Shown here in pieces: positions 47,033 to 56,217 of a DNA stretch of 64,000 bases. Source of the DNA: Actinoplanes sp. L3-i22 (GTDB lineage: Bacteria > Actinomycetota > Actinomycetes > Mycobacteriales > Micromonosporaceae); NCBI RefSeq assembly GCF_019704555.1, contig NZ_AP024745.1, positions 4,534,501-4,598,500 of the forward strand. Reading direction: 5' to 3'. Under the pieces are notes generated by a model. The model did not search any database. It saw only the letters and a list, made by a program, of their open reading frames with translations, and was not told the origin of the DNA. How positions within the stretch are numbered: position 1 is the first letter of the stretch; each line of letters begins with the position of its first letter. The translations under genes and the position numbers were made by a program.

Positions 47033-49113
47033 CCTCGCACCTGATCGGGACGCCCGGCGCCACCGGCATGGTCCTGACCGAGCACCACGACCGGCTGCCG
47101 ACCGTCGCCTGGTGCGGCGTGGCCGACCCGGCGCTCACCGCCGGCGACCTCGCCGCACTGGGCCCGGCCGGGCTGTCGATGCTGCCCGAAGGCTCGCACG
47201 TCTGGTACGGGCGGGCCGGACTGTCCGGCCACCGCGGCGCCGGCGAGCCGGGAGCCTGGTCGACCCGGTTCACGCCGGCGTCGCTGCGGGTCACCGCGGA
47301 CGGCGCGACGTGCGAAGCGAGCGACAAGCAGGCCGGTCTGGCCCTGCTCACCCAGGTGCAGGTGGTGCCCGGCGGTCTGCTGCGGATCCGGCACACGCTG
47401 ACCAACACCGGCGCCACCGACTACCTGCTCGAGGCACTGGACGTCGTGATCCCGGTCCCGGAACACGCCGCCGAGTCGCTCGACTTCACCGGCCGGTGGG
47501 CCCGCGAACGGATCCCGCAACGGCGGCCCATCACCGACGGGCTGTGGCTGCGGGAGAACCGCCGGGGCAAGACCGGCCACGACGCGGCCACGGTGCTCGT
47601 CGCCGGCACGCCGGGGTTCGCCTTCGGCGCAGGCCAGGTGTGGGGTGTGCACGTGGCCTGGAGCGGCAATCACCGGCATCGGCTCGAACGTGTCCCGCTC
47701 GCCGACGGCAGCGCGAGCGTCACCGCCATCGGCGGGGGCGAGTTGCTCCTGCCGGGCGAGGTGACACTGTCGCCGGGGGCCAGCTACGCGACGCCGTGGG
47801 TGTACCTCGGCGCCGCCGACGACGGGCTCGACGGGCTCGCCGCCCGCTTCCACGACTATCTGCGCTCGCTGCCGGCCCACCCGCAGGGCGAACGGCCGGT
47901 GACCCTGAACGTGTGGGAGGCCGTCTACTTCGACCATCGGCTGCCCGTGCTGCGCGAGCTGGCCGACCGGGCGGCCGGCATCGGAGTGGAACGCTTCGTG
48001 CTCGACGACGGCTGGTTCGGCGGGCGCCGCCACGACCGCGCCGGCCTCGGCGACTGGACCGTCGCGCCGGACGTCTGGCCCGACGGCCTGGCCCCGATCT
48101 GCGACCACGTCCACGCTCTCGGCATGCAGTTCGGGCTCTGGTTCGAGCCCGAGATGGTCAACCCCGACTCCGAGCTGTTCCGGGCCCACCCCGACTGGAT
48201 CCTCGCCACCGCCGGCCGCCGGCCGCCGCAGGAACGGCACCAGCAGATCCTCGACCTGGCCCAGCCGCAGGCGTACGCCCACGTGCTCGAGCAGATGACC
48301 GCGGTGCTCAGCGCTCACCGGATCGACTACGTCAAGTGGGACCACAACCGCGACGCCGTCGACGCCGGCTCGGCCGTCGTCGACGGGCGGCCGGGCGTGC
48401 ACGCGCAGACCGCCGCCTTCTACCGGCTGCTCGACAACCTTCAAGACCGATTCCCGTACGTCGAATGGGAGAGCTGCGCCTCCGGCGGCGGCCGGATCGA
48501 CCTGGAGGTGCTGCAGCGCGCCCAGCGGGTGTGGACCTCCGACCAGAACGACGCGCTGGCCCGCCAGGCCATCCAGCGGTGGACGACCCAGCTCGTCGCG
48601 CCCGAATACCTCGGTGCGCACGTCAGCGCCCCGCGGTCACACCAGAGCGGCCGGACCCTGCCGCTCGACTTCCGGGCCGCCACCGCCCTGTTCGGCCACT
48701 TCGGCATCGAGTGGGACCTGACCGCCGCCACCGCCGCCGAGCTGGCCACGCTGGGCCGCTGGATCGAGCTCTACAAGACCCACCGCCGGCTGCTGCACAC
48801 CGGCAGGACCGTCCGCCTCGACAGCGCCGTCACCGATGCCTGGGTGTACGGCGTGGTCGCGCCGGACCGATCCTCGGCCGTCATGGCCTACGTCCAGCTC
48901 GACGAACTGCCCCGGGAACCGCCGAGGTTCCGGATTCCGGGTCTGTCCCGGACGGCCCGCTACCGCGCCGAGCGCATCGACCCGGCCACCCGGCCCGCGT
49001 ACGAGCTGCCCTCGGTTCTGGTCAGCGGCGCGGCCTTGGGCGACATCGGTCTTGCGGGCCCGCCGCCGGCCCCGCTGTCCTCGGTAGTCGTCCTCCTGAC
49101 GGCGCAGCACTGA
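47029..49113 (+). CDS. Alpha-galactosidase, glycoside hydrolase family 36
   Basis: The 694-residue enzyme lacks a signal peptide and is cytoplasmic. An N-terminal beta-sandwich (about residues 1-300) precedes the barrel. The barrel shows VLDDGWFGGRR, FGLWFEPEMVNPDS and YVKWDHNRD, where Asp438 is the nucleophile. Asp505 in VWTSDQNDA is the acid/base. These are the full GH36 signatures. It would split imported alpha-galactosides such as raffinose or melibiose. It is the last gene of the operon, overlapping the permease gene. Length matches the family. Confidence 0.93.
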   Translation: MTSHLIGTPGATGMVLTEHHDRLPTVAWCGVADPALTAGDLAALGPAGLSMLPEGSHVWYGRAGLSGHRGAGEPGAWSTRFTPASLRVTADGATCEASDKQAGLALLTQVQVVPGGLLRIRHTLTNTGATDYLLEALDVVIPVPEHAAESLDFTGRWARERIPQRRPITDGLWLRENRRGKTGHDAATVLVAGTPGFAFGAGQVWGVHVAWSGNHRHRLERVPLADGSASVTAIGGGELLLPGEVTLSPGASYATPWVYLGAADDGLDGLAARFHDYLRSLPAHPQGERPVTLNVWEAVYFDHRLPVLRELADRAAGIGVERFVLDDGWFGGRRHDRAGLGDWTVAPDVWPDGLAPICDHVHALGMQFGLWFEPEMVNPDSELFRAHPDWILATAGRRPPQERHQQILDLAQPQAYAHVLEQMTAVLSAHRIDYVKWDHNRDAVDAGSAVVDGRPGVHAQTAAFYRLLDNLQDRFPYVEWESCASGGGRIDLEVLQRAQRVWTSDQNDALARQAIQRWTTQLVAPEYLGAHVSAPRSHQSGRTLPLDFRAATALFGHFGIEWDLTAATAAELATLGRWIELYKTHRRLLHTGRTVRLDSAVTDAWVYGVVAPDRSSAVMAYVQLDELPREPPRFRIPGLSRTARYRAERIDPATRPAYELPSVLVSGAALGDIGLAGPPPAPLSSVVVLLTAQH

Positions 49114-49137
49114 CGCGGCGGACGAGGTGCTCGGCGC

Positions 49138-49155
49138 GGCGAGAACGATCTCGCC
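49138..49155 (+). terminator. Possible hairpin terminator after the GH36 operon
   Basis: GGCGAGA (49138-49144) and TCTCGCC (49149-49155) form a perfect 7-bp stem with a 4-nt loop, 25 bp after the GH36 stop. The stem is short and no U-tract follows. Confidence 0.5.
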
Positions 49156-49272
49156 CAGATCGTCCACGCCGCGATCCACGACATCCGGCCGGCCCGCACC
49201 TGCACGCCGAGGTCACCGGGCCCGGCAGGTACCGGCAGTGGCTACTGCTGCGATGGACGCTGTACGCGCTGG

Positions 49273-49851
49273 TCAGCGGCGGTAGAAGCGGAACCAACCG
49301 CGCAGGGCCCAGGCGGCGCGGGCGGCGGGGAAGGCCAGCAGGACGAGCAGGGTGGGGAGATTGTCGATCGGGTGGGAGCCGGACAGGGCCTGCAGTTCGG
49401 CCGGGTCGACGACGCCGGTGGTCAGGGCGGCAATGATGCCCAGGCAGGCGAGCACGTTGAGGAGATACCCTAGCGGGCTCCTGCTGAACGGTGACCCGAG
49501 GCGGTCCGGGCCGGCGGTCGTGCCCGATGGGTTGATGGTGGGAAGCCGCAGCCGGGGCCGCGGGATGCTCGTCGGGTCGCGCGGCGCCATCTCTTCCCGC
49601 CGGCCGGCCGGGATGCGCTGGTCGAGAGCCGGGATCGCGGTGGCCAGGCGGTGGAACAGGGTCGGTTCGAGGTGGAGCTGGACGCCGTCGGCGCCGATCA
49701 GGTGGCGGGCGCCGTCGGGCCAGGCGCGGACGGTGGCGCAGTCATCGAAACGTACGGTGGCGATCGTGTCGCCTTCGATGATGCTGGCGCTGTCGTCTCC
49801 GACGACGGCCCGGCTGCCGGCCGGGTTGGCGAGCGAGGGATACATGGTCAT
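49273..49851 (-). CDS. Hypothetical protein with C-terminal membrane helices
   Basis: A 192-residue protein. The N-terminal half is soluble (ASIIEGDTIATVRFDD, then GADGVQLHLEPTLFHRL); the C-terminal part has two hydrophobic segments (about residues 128-148 and 164-182), ending with WFRFYRR. It starts 14 bp after the TPR-like gene on the same strand, with GGGAGAGG as ribosome-binding site, so the two are an operon. The family is unknown to me. The soluble part may read a signal and pass it to a membrane partner, but that is speculation. Confidence 0.6.
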   Translation of the reverse strand: MTMYPSLANPAGSRAVVGDDSASIIEGDTIATVRFDDCATVRAWPDGARHLIGADGVQLHLEPTLFHRLATAIPALDQRIPAGRREEMAPRDPTSIPRPRLRLPTINPSGTTAGPDRLGSPFSRSPLGYLLNVLACLGIIAALTTGVVDPAELQALSGSHPIDNLPTLLVLLAFPAARAAWALRGWFRFYRR

Positions 49852-49865
49852 ACGGCCTCTCCCGT

Positions 49866-50867
49866 CTAGTACGTGACGTAGCGGCGGACGATGCTGACGG
49901 CCGGGCCGGCCGCGCCCAGCAGGGCGTCCGCGATGCCGGGCAGCCCGGCGGACAGGCCGTTGGCCCGCAGCCGCGACCGCCGGAACGAGCCTGAGGCGTC
50001 GTCGGACGAGTAGGCCCACGGAAGCTCGGACGCGTACGGGCCGAGCATGGCGAACATCTGTTTCGCGGCGACGCGGTCGCCGGCCAGGCTGAACGCCATC
50101 GCGAAGGAGTTGACCACCTGGACCCAGCCGATCGTGCGCTGGAACGCGGGGTGACGTACCGAGCGGTCGGCGGCCTCCTCGATCTCGGTGCGGATCGGCG
50201 CGCCGCGCAGACCGTGGCCGTCCAGCACCAGCTCCAGGTAGTAGTCGACGATGAGCACCGCGCTGTGGGCGCCGTCCGGGGCGGCGCCACCGGCGGTCCG
50301 GGCGAACTGCTGCGCCGCGGCCCAGCTGCCGCCCCACTTCGGGCACAGCTGCTGCAGCAGCTGGGACTGGCCCGGCAGGTGGTGCGGGTCGAACGCGGCC
50401 AGGCAGTCGTACCGGTACCGGGCGTGGTGGATGCCCATCTCCAGGCCGCGGACGGTGAGCAGGCCGGCCGTCCACAGCGCGGGATCGTGAGCGGTCCGGG
50501 TGAGCCCGGCGTGCAGAACGCGCTCGGCCTCACCCAGATAGCGGTGGAACACCTTGAACTGCCGCGCGGACACGTGCCGGGCCCGGGCGCCGCTGCGGAC
50601 CTGCCAGCCCTGGCGGATCAGCTGGAACGCCCGGGTCGCGGCCGCGGTGGCATCGTCCGGGTCGGCGTCCAGGGCCCGCACGGCGAGGTCACCGAGCCGG
50701 TCGTCGCCGGCGAGCAGCCGGATCAGGTGGGTGCGCGCCTGCGGTTCGGCGCCGTCGACGGCCCGGCGCACACCGGCCCAGTCGTCGGCAGCCGCGGCCT
50801 TCACCAGGGCTTTCGCCTCCGGGTAGGGCGCGGTGGGGGAGAGTCGCACGGCGAACTTGTCGAGCAC
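49866..50867 (-). CDS. Helical repeat protein, DUF4034-like
   Basis: A 333-residue cytoplasmic protein, almost wholly helical. The sequence contains LAGDDRLGDLAVRALDADPDD and ending helices like a TPR array, and the segment LCPKWGGSW resembles the CxKWGGS signature of DUF4034 proteins. The function of that family is unknown. TATGCT lies 8 nt before the GTG at 50867, so the mRNA is probably leaderless. It is the first gene of a two-gene operon with the membrane protein downstream. Confidence 0.6.
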   Translation of the reverse strand: MLDKFAVRLSPTAPYPEAKALVKAAAADDWAGVRRAVDGAEPQARTHLIRLLAGDDRLGDLAVRALDADPDDATAAATRAFQLIRQGWQVRSGARARHVSARQFKVFHRYLGEAERVLHAGLTRTAHDPALWTAGLLTVRGLEMGIHHARYRYDCLAAFDPHHLPGQSQLLQQLCPKWGGSWAAAQQFARTAGGAAPDGAHSAVLIVDYYLELVLDGHGLRGAPIRTEIEEAADRSVRHPAFQRTIGWVQVVNSFAMAFSLAGDRVAAKQMFAMLGPYASELPWAYSSDDASGSFRRSRLRANGLSAGLPGIADALLGAAGPAVSIVRRYVTY

Positions 50868-50892
50868 GAGCGCAGAGCATAGGCGACCAAGA

Positions 50893-51168
50893 TCAAGTCC
50901 GGTACCCCCATCCGGCGGCCGCCCGCAGCGCGGCTTGCCGGGCGGGCCGGACAGGCTGCGGGTGCGCGGGCAGGTAGACGCCCGCATTGAAGCCGGCGAT
51001 GGTGGTGCTGCTCGACCACGGCTGGTTGCCGGGGATCTGGTGCGTCCAGTCGCCGCTCGCGTTGCCCACCACCAGCAGGCGCCCGCCGACCCCGAGAAGA
51101 TCCATGCTTTGGGTACGGGCGTCGCCGCCGGCCGGGTCGACGATCACGTCGAATTTCTCCCCGTCCTC
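50893..51168 (-). pseudogene. C-terminal fragment of a zinc-type alcohol dehydrogenase/quinone oxidoreductase
   Basis: The frame reads KFDVIVDPAGGDARTQSMDLL, then GGRLLVVGNASGDWTHQI, then AGFNAGVYLPAHP. This is the end of the nucleotide-binding domain of medium-chain dehydrogenase/reductases (quinone oxidoreductase branch). The first 200 or more residues, including the substrate site, are missing; the frame runs into the marR gene instead. The fragment begins about 35 bp after the marR stop, as if a deletion joined marR to the tail of its former neighbour. Confidence 0.7.
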
Positions 51169-51203
51169 AGACCTGCCGCCGGTCTGCCCGCGACGACTGG
51201 ACC

Positions 51204-51692
51204 TCAGGTCCTGGAACGTTCATTTTCCTGCGCGTATGCAGTCATCGTCGTGCACACGTCGTCGAGGAAGCGGCTGAACTCGGCCAGCAACTCGGGCGGA
51301 TATCTGCTCATCATCGTGCCCATGCGCTCGGTGAGCGGGTCGAAGAAGCGATCGACCATCGCGTCGACGCCCGCGGTGGGGCGCAGCGTGACCACCCGCC
51401 GGTCCGCGCTGTCTCGTGTGCGCGTCACGTGGCCGGCGGCTTCGAGCCGGTTGAGCAGTGCCGAGGTCGCTCCCGGGGTCAGGCCGATGTGCTGACTGAG
51501 CTCGACCTGGGTCAGCGGTGCGCCGCGGTCCTGCGCCGCGAGGATCTCCACCAGCGCCGCGGCGTCGGTGGTGTGCAGCCCCGTCCGCGCGCCGAACTGG
51601 CGACCGAGCTCCCCGAAGACCGTCCCGTGCTCCCGTAGCCCCAGCAGCAGCCGATCGCGCTGCTCGTCAGTGGGGTTCGAAGCCTCGGGCAC
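51204..51692 (-). CDS. MarR-family transcriptional regulator
   Basis: A 162-residue winged-helix protein. The DNA-binding part is LTQVELSQHIGLTPGATSALLNRLEAAGHVTRTRDSADRRVVTL, with the DxRxxxL wing typical of MarR. It would bind the palindrome between its gene and the divergent locus and release it on binding a phenolic compound or drug. The GTG start has GGAG 7 nt upstream. Its probable targets (the small membrane ORF and the FAD monooxygenase) are damaged. Confidence 0.9.
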   Translation of the reverse strand: MPEASNPTDEQRDRLLLGLREHGTVFGELGRQFGARTGLHTTDAAALVEILAAQDRGAPLTQVELSQHIGLTPGATSALLNRLEAAGHVTRTRDSADRRVVTLRPTAGVDAMVDRFFDPLTERMGTMMSRYPPELLAEFSRFLDDVCTTMTAYAQENERSRT

Positions 51693-51746
51693 TGGCGTCT
51701 CCTCTGTTCCCGGCCGGGCAAGTCACGAAATGGTATCACCGCAATA

Positions 51747-51781
51747 TAGTTCTACCGTGTGATAGTTTCACCGTAGAACTA
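51747..51781. promoter_or_regulatory. Palindromic MarR operator
   Basis: Arms TAGTTCTACCGTG (51747-51759) and CACCGTAGAACTA (51769-51781) match over 13 bp with one mismatch, around a 9-bp centre. A second, overlapping inverted repeat is TATCAC (51734-51739) and GTGATA (51759-51764). The region lies between marR and the divergent genes and is AT-rich. Confidence 0.8.
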
Positions 51782-51797
51782 GTGGGGGAGATGGCTC

Positions 51798-51959
51798 ATG
51801 GCAGCACAAGCAGCGGCCCGCAAGTGGTGGGGCCTGATCGGGATCGCACCCGGGTCGTACCTCGCCGCCGGGTTGCTTGTTCTCGGCGTCGTGGCGACCC
51901 TGCTCATCCCGGCGGCTCACCCCGTCCCGGAGCTGCAGCTGAGTGGGGAGCGGGCATGA
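51798..51959 (+). pseudogene. Very short membrane ORF, probably an internally deleted transporter
   Basis: 53 codons from the ATG at 51798 to TGA at 51957-51959. GGGGGAG lies 8 nt upstream. The product has a basic start (ARKWWGLI), one clear hydrophobic helix (SYLAAGLLVLGVVATLLIP) and a short tail. RKWWGL is a common beginning of multidrug MFS transporters (EmrB/QacA type), but only one helix remains, so an internal deletion of an MFS gene is the simplest reading; a genuine small membrane protein is the alternative. The stop overlaps the start of the FAD monooxygenase as ATGA. Confidence 0.5.
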
Positions 51960-53168
51960 CACGCCGGCCAACCGTGCTCATCGCCGGCGCGAGTATCGCC
52001 GGACCTGCCCTGGCCTACTGGCTCGATCGCTACGGCTGGGCGACCACTGTTGTCGAACGTGCTCCTGAGTTCCGGACCGGCGGCCAGAACATCGATGTCC
52101 GCGGTGCCGCCCGTGAGGTGCTGCGCCGGGCCGGGATCGAGGACGCCGTCCGGGCAGCCACCACCGGTGAGCTCGGCACCCGGTTTCTCAGTGAGCACGG
52201 CAAACTGATCGCCGAATTCCCCGTCCAGCGTTCGGATACCGCGGGTGCCACCGCGGAGGTCGAGATCCTGCGTGGGGACCTGGCCCGGATTCTGGTCGAC
52301 GCGACCGCCGGGCGGACCGAATACCGCTACGGGGACGAGGTCACCGCGCGCCGACACCGGATCGGAGGTCGACGTGACGTTCGCGAGTGGGCGGCAGGAC
52401 CGCTTCGACCTGGTCGTCGCGGCGGACGGCCTGCGGTCATCTACCCGGCGACTCGTCCTTGATCCTGCCGACGTCTCCATCCGGCCGCTCGGGATGGAGG
52501 TGGCATACCTGAGCATCGCGCGCCGGCCCGACGACACCGACTGGTGGAACTGGTACAGCGCGCCCGGCGGCCTCGCCATCACCCTGCGCCCCGACCGGCA
52601 CGGCACGACCCGGGCCGTACTTTCCGCCGTCATTTACGACCGTCCCGACGCCGGCGGCCGTTCCCTCGCGGAACAGAAGGACCGGCTGCGCCGGCAGTTC
52701 CGGGGCGTTGCGGGACCGGCACAGCGAGTCCTCGACGCCCTCGATGACTCCGCCGACCTGTACTTCGAGTCCCTCGCCCAGATCAAGGCGACCCGCTGGT
52801 CGCGTGGCCGTGTCGCGCTCACCGGCGACGCAGCATGGTGCGCAGCCCCGGTGAGCGGGATGGGTACCACGCTGTCCATCGTCGGCGCCTATGTCCTCGC
52901 CGGGGAGATCGCCGGCCACGCCGAGCACCGCGAGGCGTTCACCGCCTACGAACGGGTCATGCGGCCCTTCGTCGACCGGGCTCAGCGGCTTCCGCCCGGT
53001 GTGCCGCGGATCGCGAATCCGCGTACCTCGGCCGGGCTCGCGGTCCTCCGCGCGGGACTCCGGCTCGCCGCTACCCCGCTGGCCGCCAAGATCGGCGGTC
53101 GCGTTTTCACCCCGCCGGCCGACCGGATTGACCTGCCTGACTACTCACATCTCGATCAGGGCCGATGA
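51956..53168 (+). pseudogene. FAD-dependent monooxygenase with a +1 frameshift
   Basis: The 5' frame encodes the FAD-binding N terminus: VLIAGASIAGPALAYWL, then VVERAPEFRTGGQNIDVRG. At about 52346-52352 (GCGCGCC) coding moves to the next frame, continuing TGSEVDVTFASGRQ, then FDLVVAADGLRSSTR, then GRVALTGDAAWCAAP and VSGMGTTLSIVGAY, the second FAD site. Removal of one C restores a protein of about 403 residues like aromatic-compound and TetX-type monooxygenases. As written the first frame ends early at 52459. Either a recent mutation or a sequence error at this point. Probable regulation is by the adjacent MarR. Confidence 0.75.
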
Positions 53169-53304
53169 TGGGGGCCGCGTCGGTGGTCGTTGCCTGGGAT
53201 CGCGAAGAGTCAGGCTGATCCGACGGTGTCCGCACGACCCGGATCCCGAGGCAGGCATCCCTCCGGGCGATCTCGAACCGCCCGCTGAGGATAGGCTGAC
53301 CGGG

Positions 53305-55317
53305 GTGTGGACTGAAGAACATGGCGGTTACCCGGCCTTCGATCACGTTGACCCGACCTCGATCGAGGTAGCCCTCAAGAAGGGCATGGAGCTCAGTAGA
53401 GCCGAGATCGCGCAAATCGCGGGCGCGGCCGAGGCGCCGACCTTCGCCAACACGATCGCCGCGCTGGAGGACAGCGGCCGGGACCTCGGCCGCGCTCAGA
53501 CGTTCTTCTACATCTTCACCTCGGCGATGAACGACCGGGCGATGCAGGTGCTGCAGACCGAGATGTCGCCCGTGCTCTCGGCCTTCGACGACGAGATCAT
53601 TCAGGACTCCCGGCTCTTCGCCCGGATCAAGGCGGTCCATGACGGCCGGGAGACGGCCGGCCTGTCGCCGGAGCAGACACGCCTGGTCGAGAGCTACTAC
53701 CGCAAGTTCACCCGGGAGGGCGCGGCGCTCGACGACGTCGACCAGGCCACCCTGAAGGACCTCAATCAGAGGCTCGCCTCGCTCTACACCAGGTTCAGTC
53801 AGAACGAGTTGGCCGACGAGGAGAACTACCGGCTCACCATCGAGACCGAGGCGGACCTCGAGGGGCTGCCCGCATCGGTGCGTGCGGCCGCCGCGGTGGC
53901 CGCCGAGGCGCACGGGGTCAAGGGCAAGTGGGTCTTCACCAACACGCGTTCCTCGATGGAGCCGTTCCTGTCCTACTCCGCCCGGCGCGACCTGCGGGAG
54001 CAGGGCTGGCGCATGTGGATCATGCGCGGGGGCAACGGCACGGCCACCGACAACAAGGCCGTGATCAGCGAGATCCTCCAGCTGCGAAGCCAGCGGGCCC
54101 GGCTGCTCGGTTTCCAGACGCACGCCCACTGGGCTGTCGAGAACAGCATGGCCAGGACCCCGCAGGCCGCCATGGATCTGATGCTGAAGCTCTGGGGCCC
54201 GGCTCTGCGGCGCGCCCAGGAGGAGATCGCCGACATGCAGGCGATCGCCGACCAGGCCGGCGACGGCATCACGATCGAGGCCTGGGATCACCGGTTCTAT
54301 TCGGAGAAGGTGCGCAAGGCGAGGTACGACCTCGACCACAACGAGGTGAAGCTCTACCTGCAGCTCGACAACGTCCGTGACGGCATGTTCTGGGCCGCCG
54401 AAAAGCTCTACGGCCTGCAGTTCGCCGAGCTCGACGGTCTGCCGGTCTACCACGACGACATGTCGGTGTACGAGGTGACGCGCGACGGCAAGCGGGTGGG
54501 CCTGTGGTACTTCGACCCCTATGCCCGCGCCGGCAAGAGCTCCGGTGCGTGGATGAACGAGTACCGCACCCAGGAACGGTTCACGACCGAGATCACCCCG
54601 ATCGTCTCCAACAACGCGAACTTCGTGAAGTCCGGCCCCGGCCCCGTCCTCATCTCCTGGGACGACGCCGTCACCATGTTCCACGAGTTCGGCCACGCCC
54701 TGCACGGCCTCAGCTCGGACGTCACCTATCCGCGCCTGGCCGGCACGTCGGTCAAACGTGACTTCGTCGAGTTCCCCAGTCAGATCAACGAGCACTGGTT
54801 CCCGACGCCGCAGGTGCTCAACCGGTTCGCCCTGCACGTCGAGACCGGCCAGCCGATTACCGCCGACCTGCTCGCCAAGATCCAGAACTCGCTGACGTTC
54901 AACCAGGGCTTCAGCACGGTCGAATACCTGGCCTCGGCGATCTACGACATGAAGATCCACTTGGCCGCGACGCCGGACGACACGATCGATCCGGACGCCT
55001 TCGAGAACAGCTGCATGGCCGAGATCGGGCTGCCGAGGGAAATCGTCATGCGCCACCGCCCGACCCATTTCGGGCACATCTTCGCGGGCGACGGATACGC
55101 GGCCGGGTACTACGTCTATCTCTGGGCCGATGCGCTCAGCGCCGACGCGTGGGAGCTGTTCGAACAGCAGGGTGTCTGGGACCCGGCCACCGCCAAGGCG
55201 TTTCTCGACGACATCCTGTCCGTCGGCGATGCCGTTGCGCCGGACGAGGCGTTCCGCAGATTCCGCGGCCGCGACGTCGACACCGAGGCCCTGATGCGGT
55301 TGCGCGGCTTCGCCTGA
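53305..55317 (+). CDS. M3-family zinc oligopeptidase (peptidyl-dipeptidase Dcp-like)
   Basis: A 670-residue cytoplasmic enzyme. The M3 zinc site is TMFHEFGHALHGLSSD (His460, Glu461, His464), with the downstream Glu of FVEFPSQINEHW as the third ligand. The late GHIFAGDGYAAGYYVYLWADALSADAW block is the family substrate-binding region. It cleaves short peptides; dipeptidyl carboxypeptidase is favoured from the Dcp-like C terminus. TAGGCT at 53292-53297, 7 nt before the GTG, suggests a leaderless mRNA. It shows no link to the damaged locus upstream. Confidence 0.9.
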   Translation: MWTEEHGGYPAFDHVDPTSIEVALKKGMELSRAEIAQIAGAAEAPTFANTIAALEDSGRDLGRAQTFFYIFTSAMNDRAMQVLQTEMSPVLSAFDDEIIQDSRLFARIKAVHDGRETAGLSPEQTRLVESYYRKFTREGAALDDVDQATLKDLNQRLASLYTRFSQNELADEENYRLTIETEADLEGLPASVRAAAAVAAEAHGVKGKWVFTNTRSSMEPFLSYSARRDLREQGWRMWIMRGGNGTATDNKAVISEILQLRSQRARLLGFQTHAHWAVENSMARTPQAAMDLMLKLWGPALRRAQEEIADMQAIADQAGDGITIEAWDHRFYSEKVRKARYDLDHNEVKLYLQLDNVRDGMFWAAEKLYGLQFAELDGLPVYHDDMSVYEVTRDGKRVGLWYFDPYARAGKSSGAWMNEYRTQERFTTEITPIVSNNANFVKSGPGPVLISWDDAVTMFHEFGHALHGLSSDVTYPRLAGTSVKRDFVEFPSQINEHWFPTPQVLNRFALHVETGQPITADLLAKIQNSLTFNQGFSTVEYLASAIYDMKIHLAATPDDTIDPDAFENSCMAEIGLPREIVMRHRPTHFGHIFAGDGYAAGYYVYLWADALSADAWELFEQQGVWDPATAKAFLDDILSVGDAVAPDEAFRRFRGRDVDTEALMRLRGFA

Positions 55318-55544
55318 CCGCTCTGCGGGCTTACCGCTGCCGCGACCGTCGCTCTGGCCTGCACGCCGTTGGATCCGGTCGGCGGTTGGCACATGCATCC
55401 AAGACGTGGTTGATGGCCGAGATGCGCAAAATTCGCGCAGCGATGAATCATCGTGGCCGTTCTCGCGACCTCGAAGCCGTCGTGACGGCAATCCGTGGGT
55501 GCGGGACCTGGCCGATCGGCGCCGCGGCTTTGCGTCGCGCGCGT

Positions 55545-55576
55545 GTGCACGCCGCTGCGGGAGCAACGGCGTGCAC
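55545..55576. terminator. Hairpin terminator between the M3 peptidase and ricin-lectin genes
   Basis: GTGCACGCCG (55545-55554) and CGGCGTGCAC (55567-55576) pair perfectly over 10 bp; inside the 12-nt loop TGC and GCA can extend the fold. It lies 11 bp beyond the ricin-lectin stop on the minus strand and can act for either convergent gene. Confidence 0.65.
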
Positions 55577-55587
55577 CGCGTCGGCGG

Positions 55588-56205
55588 TCAGTAGAACAGC
55601 TGGTTGCCCGCGTCCAGGCAGTTCCAGATCTGCAGGGCGCTGCCGTCGGCGGTCCCGTAGTCCTTCACGTCGAGGCAGTAGTAGTCGCTGTAGGTGCGGA
55701 AGTTGTAGACCGTCTGGGCACCGTTCGGCGTACTGGCGCTGCCGTACTTCCTGATTCCCCACAACTGGCTTCCGACCGTGGAGTCGGACAGCGACTTGCA
55801 CGTCCACATCCACACCGGGTCACCGGCGTACTGGTTGTCGTCCTGCACGTCCAGGCACAGGCCGGTTTGGAGATTGCGCACCTGATACGAGTACGAGAGA
55901 TCGTTGTTCTGATGGGTTCCGAGGCACCACCGCTGGTTGTTCGTCGGGCCGTTGGAGTGCCACATGTGCACGTAGCCGGGTGCGACGGTCTGGTACGGCG
56001 AAGCCTGGTCGATCACCACCGCCCGCCCCTGGGCGTTGCTGGCGGACAGGCCCGCGTAGAAGAAGGGACCGCGATTCCAGTACGAGCCGTAGGTGCTGCA
56101 AGCGGTGGCCGCCTGCGCCGCCGTCGCCGGGACGATGGCGAGCCCGGCGAGCGCGATGATGATGGCCAGCAACCTGACCGTGCGACTTCGGATGACACCT
56201 GACAT
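55588..56205 (-). CDS. Secreted ricin-type beta-trefoil lectin (copy 2)
   Basis: The 205-residue precursor has a signal peptide (VRLLAIIIALAGLAIVPATAAQA) and a single ricin-type trefoil with GLCLDVQDD, YCLDVKDYG and QIWNCLDAGNQLF repeats. The first repeat is divergent. It begins 12 bp after the SARP regulator gene, with GGGGGAAG overlapping the intergenic space, so the two are co-transcribed. It is distinct from the lectin at 34.5 kb. A carbohydrate-binding extracellular role is expected; the target is unknown. Confidence 0.82.
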   Translation of the reverse strand: MSGVIRSRTVRLLAIIIALAGLAIVPATAAQAATACSTYGSYWNRGPFFYAGLSASNAQGRAVVIDQASPYQTVAPGYVHMWHSNGPTNNQRWCLGTHQNNDLSYSYQVRNLQTGLCLDVQDDNQYAGDPVWMWTCKSLSDSTVGSQLWGIRKYGSASTPNGAQTVYNFRTYSDYYCLDVKDYGTADGSALQIWNCLDAGNQLFY

Positions 56206-56217
56206 TTCTTCCCCCGA

